Shown one piece after another: positions 6,470 to 10,028 of a stretch of 10,028 bases of DNA. This DNA comes from Tissierellia bacterium. Lineage in GTDB: Bacteria; Bacillota; Clostridia; Tissierellales; Tepidimicrobiaceae. The notes beneath the pieces were generated by a model. The model did not search any database and had not been told where the DNA came from. It saw nothing but the letters and a program-made list of their open reading frames with translations. Where the stretch lies: assembly GCA_012518745.1 (NCBI GenBank), contig JAAYRM010000179.1:1-10028 (forward strand). The letters run 5' to 3'. The position numbers and the translations under genes were made by a program. How positions within the stretch are numbered: position 1 is the stretch's first letter; each line of letters begins with the position of its first letter.

Positions 6470-8389
6470 ATGAAGCTTACAATAACAGAAAAGATAATTA
6501 AAGATCATATAGTAACTGGAAACTTGGAAAAGGGAACGGAGATAGGCATAAGGATAGATCAGACATTAACCCAGGATTCTACAGGTACCATGGCCTATCT
6601 CCAGTTTGAAGCCTTAGATATAGATAGGGTTAAAACAAAAAAGTCCGTAGCCTATATAGACCATAATATGCTGCAGGCCGGACCGGAAAATGCAGATGAT
6701 CACCTCTATATAAAGACGGTAGCTAAAAAACATGGCATATATTTTTCAAGACCCGGGAATGGGATATGTCATCAGGTACATCTAGAGAGGTTTGGAGTGC
6801 CGGGTGATACTCTGCTGGGTTCCGATAGCCATAGTCCAACTTGTGGAGGTTTGGGGATGTTGGCTATAGGGGCTGGCGGATTAGATGTTGCAGTAGCTAT
6901 GGCGGGTGGAGAATACTTTTTGACTATGCCCCAGGTGGTGGAGGTCGAGTTAAGGGGTAGGTTGAATCCAGGTGTTGCAGCTAAGGATATAATATTGAAG
7001 GTGCTAGAGGAGGCAGGAGTTAAGGGCGGGCTCAATAGGGTATTTGAATATACCGGGGAAGGCGTGGGATATCTATCCGTGCCCGAAAGGGCCACCATAA
7101 CCAATATGGGAGCGGAGCTCGGGGCCACCACTTCCATATTTCCTTCCGATGATATGACCTATAGATTCCTAAGGGCACAGAAAAGGGAGGAAGATTTCAG
7201 GGAAATAGTAGCAGACGAGGGGGCCATCTACGATGATAAGATAATCATAGACCTAGATGAACTGGAGCCCATGGTGGCCTGTCCCCATAGCCCCGGGAAT
7301 GTGGTACCTGTATCTAAGCTGAAGGATATAAAGGTCGATCAGGTGGCTATAGGAGGTTGTACCAATTCATCCTATATGGACTTGATCAAAGTTGCTAAGA
7401 TATTAGACGGGAATACAGTAGCTGAAGATGTTTCATTGGTGATATCACCGGGTTCAAAACAGGTACTGAACACCTTAGCTGAAAATGGAGCGTTATCCAA
7501 GTTGATTGCGGCTGGGGCTAGGATATTGGAATGCGGATGTGGGCCCTGTATAGGCATGGGGCAGGCGCCGCACACCGATGGGGTATCGCTGAGGACATTC
7601 AATAGAAATTTCAAAGGAAGATCGGGCACTCCTTCCGCCGATGTATATCTATCGAGCCCGGAGGTTGCTGCGGTATCGGCTATTAAGGGATATATTACCA
7701 ACCCCATATACTACGATGTATGGGATCTAGACATGGGGGATTTAGAGGAGTTTAAGATAAATGATAACCTAATTGTGGAACCGATAAAGGATAGTGGGGA
7801 TGTGGATATAGTTCGAGGACCTAATATAAAGCCGTTTCCAAAGGCCGATGCGTTAAAGGATGAATTAATGGGTAGAGTACTTATTAAGGTAGGGGATGAT
7901 ATAACTACGGATCATATAATGCCCTCCAATGCTAGTCTTCTGCCCTATAGGTCCAATATCCCTCATCTAGCCAACTATTGCATGACGCCTTGTGACCCAG
8001 AATTCCCAACAAGGGCTAGGGAGAATGACGGAGGCATTATAATTGCAGGATTGAACTATGGTCAGGGATCTAGTCGAGAGCATGCAGCCCTAGTCCCATT
8101 ATACCTAGGGGTAAGGATGGTGATAGCCAAATCCTTTGCGAGGATACACAGGGAGAACCTGATAAACAACGGTATGCTACCATTGATATTTGACAACCCA
8201 TCCGATTTTGATGGCATAGATACATTGGATGAACTCGTAATAGAGAATTTATTGGATCGGCTTGAAGATGGTAAAATAACTATGGAAAACAGGACTAAGG
8301 ATGAGAGATACGATCTACTATTGGATATCACAGAGAGGCAAAGGGATATATTGATGGCAGGTGGCCTTCTGAATTGGATGAAATCCTAG
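6470..8389 (+). CDS. acn: Aconitate hydratase, [4Fe-4S], short aconitase type
   Basis: Interconverts citrate and isocitrate through cis-aconitate in the cytoplasm. At 639 aa it is shorter than the ~900-aa AcnA and is of the compact single-chain kind with the mitochondrial domain order. The iron-sulfur ligands are visible: Cys297 (GGCTNSS), Cys357 and Cys360 (CGCGPCIGMG). DSHSPTCGGLGML (119-131) is the conserved active-site block, and the C-terminal swivel domain carries YGQGSSREHAAL (530-541) with the substrate-binding Arg536. The start ATG at 6470 follows GATGGGGG. Isopropylmalate and homoaconitate isomerases share this fold but are usually split into two subunits; fusion of both domains and the neighbours point to aconitase. 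The cluster should be oxygen-sensitive, which fits an anaerobe. Confidence 0.95.
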   Translation: MKLTITEKIIKDHIVTGNLEKGTEIGIRIDQTLTQDSTGTMAYLQFEALDIDRVKTKKSVAYIDHNMLQAGPENADDHLYIKTVAKKHGIYFSRPGNGICHQVHLERFGVPGDTLLGSDSHSPTCGGLGMLAIGAGGLDVAVAMAGGEYFLTMPQVVEVELRGRLNPGVAAKDIILKVLEEAGVKGGLNRVFEYTGEGVGYLSVPERATITNMGAELGATTSIFPSDDMTYRFLRAQKREEDFREIVADEGAIYDDKIIIDLDELEPMVACPHSPGNVVPVSKLKDIKVDQVAIGGCTNSSYMDLIKVAKILDGNTVAEDVSLVISPGSKQVLNTLAENGALSKLIAAGARILECGCGPCIGMGQAPHTDGVSLRTFNRNFKGRSGTPSADVYLSSPEVAAVSAIKGYITNPIYYDVWDLDMGDLEEFKINDNLIVEPIKDSGDVDIVRGPNIKPFPKADALKDELMGRVLIKVGDDITTDHIMPSNASLLPYRSNIPHLANYCMTPCDPEFPTRARENDGGIIIAGLNYGQGSSREHAALVPLYLGVRMVIAKSFARIHRENLINNGMLPLIFDNPSDFDGIDTLDELVIENLLDRLEDGKITMENRTKDERYDLLLDITERQRDILMAGGLLNWMKS

Positions 8390-8414
8390 ATACAATGGTG
8401 AAAGGGGAAAATAT

Positions 8415-9419
8415 ATGACATATAATATAACATTGATTCGGGGGGATGGTATAGGCCCCGAGGTCATAGATTCGGCAAAAGAGGTTATTGAAGCCACAGG
8501 AGTCCCTGTAGAGTGGGATATTGTAGAAGCAGGAAATATTGCCATGCAGGAGCATGGCAATCCCCTTCCTGCTTCCGTTATAGATAGCATAAGGGATAAT
8601 AAGGTGGCCTTTAAGGGGCCCATAACCACTCCAGTAGGCAAGGGCTTCAGGAGTGCAAATGTAAGGTTGAGGCAAGAATTGGATCTATTTGCCAACATCA
8701 GACCGATTAAATCCTTCAAGGGGGTTGATAGCCTACATCAAGATGTGGATTTTGTAATAATAAGGGAGAACACGGAGGATCTATATGCGGGCATAGAGCA
8801 TATGGTGGGGGAGGATGCAGCGGAGAGTATAAAGATCATAACCAGGAAGGCCAGTGAAAGGATATGTAAATTCGCATTTGAATTAGCAAGAGCTCAGTGC
8901 AGAAGGAAATTGACCCTAGTCCATAAGGCCAATATAATGAAGCTTTCAGATGGATTGTTCCTGGAATGCGGCAAGAAATATGCAAAACTCTATGATGATA
9001 TACTATTCGAGGATGTAATAGTGGATGCTATGAGTATGAAGCTGGTTCAATTTCCCCAGGACTATGATATAATAGTGGCACCAAATCTATATGGGGATAT
9101 ATTATCGGATCTATCGGCAGGGCTTATAGGTGGCCTGGGATTGGCGGCCGGAGCCAATGTTGGTCATGATATGGCCGTTTTCGAACCAATCCATGGTTCC
9201 GCATTGGATATAGCCGGGAAGGGCATAGCCAATCCTACATCTGCGATATTATCGGGAATTATGATGTTAAGGCATATTGGGGAATCTGGCCCGGCGGAAC
9301 GGATGGAGCAGGCATTAGACAAGGTATTCGAGAACAAGGACAATAGGACCCCGGATTTGGGTGGAAACCTTAGGACTGAGGAATTTACACAGAAGGTCAT
9401 CGATAAGATGATCGGATAG
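8415..9419 (+). CDS. icd: Isocitrate dehydrogenase, NAD-type
   Basis: Oxidatively decarboxylates isocitrate to 2-oxoglutarate. The 334-aa protein belongs to the isocitrate/isopropylmalate dehydrogenase family: nucleotide-site start RGDGIGPE (9-16), substrate residues Ser80, Asn82, Arg86, Arg96 and Arg118, catalytic Tyr124 (NTEDLYAG) and Lys171, and metal aspartates Asp204, Asp228 and Asp232. The Ser-x-Asn-x-x-x-Arg pattern is that of isocitrate, not isopropylmalate, enzymes. In HGSALDIAGKGIANP (260-274) the Asp265-Ile266 pair is the NAD-type signature; NADP enzymes have Lys-Tyr there. ATG 8415 follows AAAGGGG by seven bases. The gene sits 25 bases after aconitase. Homoisocitrate dehydrogenase is a less likely alternative because no lysine-pathway genes are present. 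Confidence 0.93.
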   Translation: MTYNITLIRGDGIGPEVIDSAKEVIEATGVPVEWDIVEAGNIAMQEHGNPLPASVIDSIRDNKVAFKGPITTPVGKGFRSANVRLRQELDLFANIRPIKSFKGVDSLHQDVDFVIIRENTEDLYAGIEHMVGEDAAESIKIITRKASERICKFAFELARAQCRRKLTLVHKANIMKLSDGLFLECGKKYAKLYDDILFEDVIVDAMSMKLVQFPQDYDIIVAPNLYGDILSDLSAGLIGGLGLAAGANVGHDMAVFEPIHGSALDIAGKGIANPTSAILSGIMMLRHIGESGPAERMEQALDKVFENKDNRTPDLGGNLRTEEFTQKVIDKMIG

Positions 9420-9448
9420 ATTGAATTGAATTGGGGGTACTTTGGATT

Positions 9449-10028
9449 ATGATTAAGGAATTTAGAAAGATATTGGTAGCGAATAGAGGGGAAATAGCCA
9501 TAAGGATATTCAGGGCTTGTAGCGAGTTAGGAATAAGGTCTATAGCCATTTATTCCAAGGAGGATACGAATTCCCTATTTAGAACCAAGGCAGATGAATC
9601 CTATCTAATAGGAAGAAACAAGGGGCCTATAGATGCCTACCTGAATATAGATGAGATCATCAGCCTGGCATTGAAAAAGGATGTTGATGCCATACATCCG
9701 GGCTATGGGTTCTTAGCGGAAAACCCGGAATTTGCTAGGAAGTGTGAGGAGGTTGGAATCGAATTCATAGGTCCAACCCATGAGATGATGGAACAACTTG
9801 GGGATAAGGTAAAATCCAAAAAGGTAGCGAGCAGTGTTGGGGTGCCAGCTATTCCAGGCCTAGAAAAGGTAGCATTTACCGAGGAGGATGTTATAGAGGC
9901 GGCCAATTATTGTGGCTATCCAGTAATCCTAAAAGCTGCTGCCGGTGGCGGTGGCAGGGGTATGAGGGTGGTAAGGAAAGAGGAGGATTTACTACGCGAC
10001 TACGAAAGCGCTAGGAATGAAGCGAGGA
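9449..10028 (+). CDS. pyc: Pyruvate carboxylase, N-terminal part (biotin carboxylase domain), cut by window end
   Basis: Only the first 193 codons are present; the gene runs off the right edge with no stop. The residues are a biotin carboxylase domain: ILVANRGEIAIRIFRA (8-23), DAIHPGYGFLAEN (80-92), and the ATP-grasp glycine loop KAAAGGGGRGMR (162-173). The stretch ADESYLIGRNKGPIDAYLNI (48-67) matches pyruvate carboxylases better than the acetyl-CoA carboxylase subunit AccC, which lacks this wording. The start ATG at 9449 follows GGGGG by 11 bases, slightly long. As pyruvate carboxylase it would supply oxaloacetate to the citrate synthase encoded upstream, completing a pyruvate-to-2-oxoglutarate route. 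AccC or another acyl-CoA carboxylase subunit remains possible until the carboxyltransferase region is seen. Confidence 0.85.
   Translation, partial: MIKEFRKILVANRGEIAIRIFRACSELGIRSIAIYSKEDTNSLFRTKADESYLIGRNKGPIDAYLNIDEIISLALKKDVDAIHPGYGFLAENPEFARKCEEVGIEFIGPTHEMMEQLGDKVKSKKVASSVGVPAIPGLEKVAFTEEDVIEAANYCGYPVILKAAAGGGGRGMRVVRKEEDLLRDYESARNEAR

Noticed and set aside
8318..8719. 133- and 115-codon minus-strand frames across the aconitase/isocitrate dehydrogenase junction
   Set aside because: They lie antisense to two confident genes and show no family features.
1..10028. CRISPR arrays, tRNA or rRNA genes, insertion sequences, phage genes
   Set aside because: No regularly spaced repeats, cloverleaf sequences, transposase-like proteins or terminal inverted repeats were seen; the genes are ordinary metabolic ones with uniform composition.

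Overview
The window looks like chromosomal DNA of a low-GC Bacillota bacterium, most likely an anaerobic member of the Clostridia in the broad sense. The reasons are strong AGGAGG/GGGGG ribosome-binding sites, TTG starts, heavy use of ATA, AGA and AGG codons, a T-box leader, a ydaO-type c-di-AMP riboswitch, and a citrate synthase of the Re type, which is best known from anaerobes such as Clostridium kluyveri. Genus cannot be fixed from the sequence alone.

Region 1-407 holds no gene but is dense in control elements. On the minus strand there is a good sigma-A promoter followed by a c-di-AMP (ydaO/yuaA) riboswitch that reads out of the left edge. A Shine-Dalgarno-like sequence lies only a few bases before the edge, so the controlled gene starts just outside. 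On the plus strand a 26-bp perfect palindrome lies directly upstream of a promoter for the first gene. That gene (408-1817) encodes a membrane-anchored or secreted zinc dipeptidase with an extra C-terminal domain of about 100 residues. A hairpin at 1842-1889 can terminate transcription in both directions.

The minus-strand unit (4773 down to 1842) has a textbook promoter, a complete T-box leader with intrinsic terminator, a polytopic membrane protein resembling a transporter, and a metal-dependent amidohydrolase of the peptidase/imidazolonepropionase-like group. I read the T-box specifier as AUC (isoleucine). The unit therefore looks like an uptake-plus-hydrolysis pair switched on when a particular amino acid runs short.

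The plus-strand unit (from about 4852 to beyond the right edge) starts with an extended -10 promoter with TTGCAA repeats upstream and a 5' leader of about 215 nt. It encodes Re-citrate synthase, aconitase, NAD-type isocitrate dehydrogenase and the start of pyruvate carboxylase. Together these convert pyruvate to oxaloacetate, citrate, isocitrate and 2-oxoglutarate. This is the oxidative half of an incomplete TCA cycle, which typically supplies glutamate in anaerobes.
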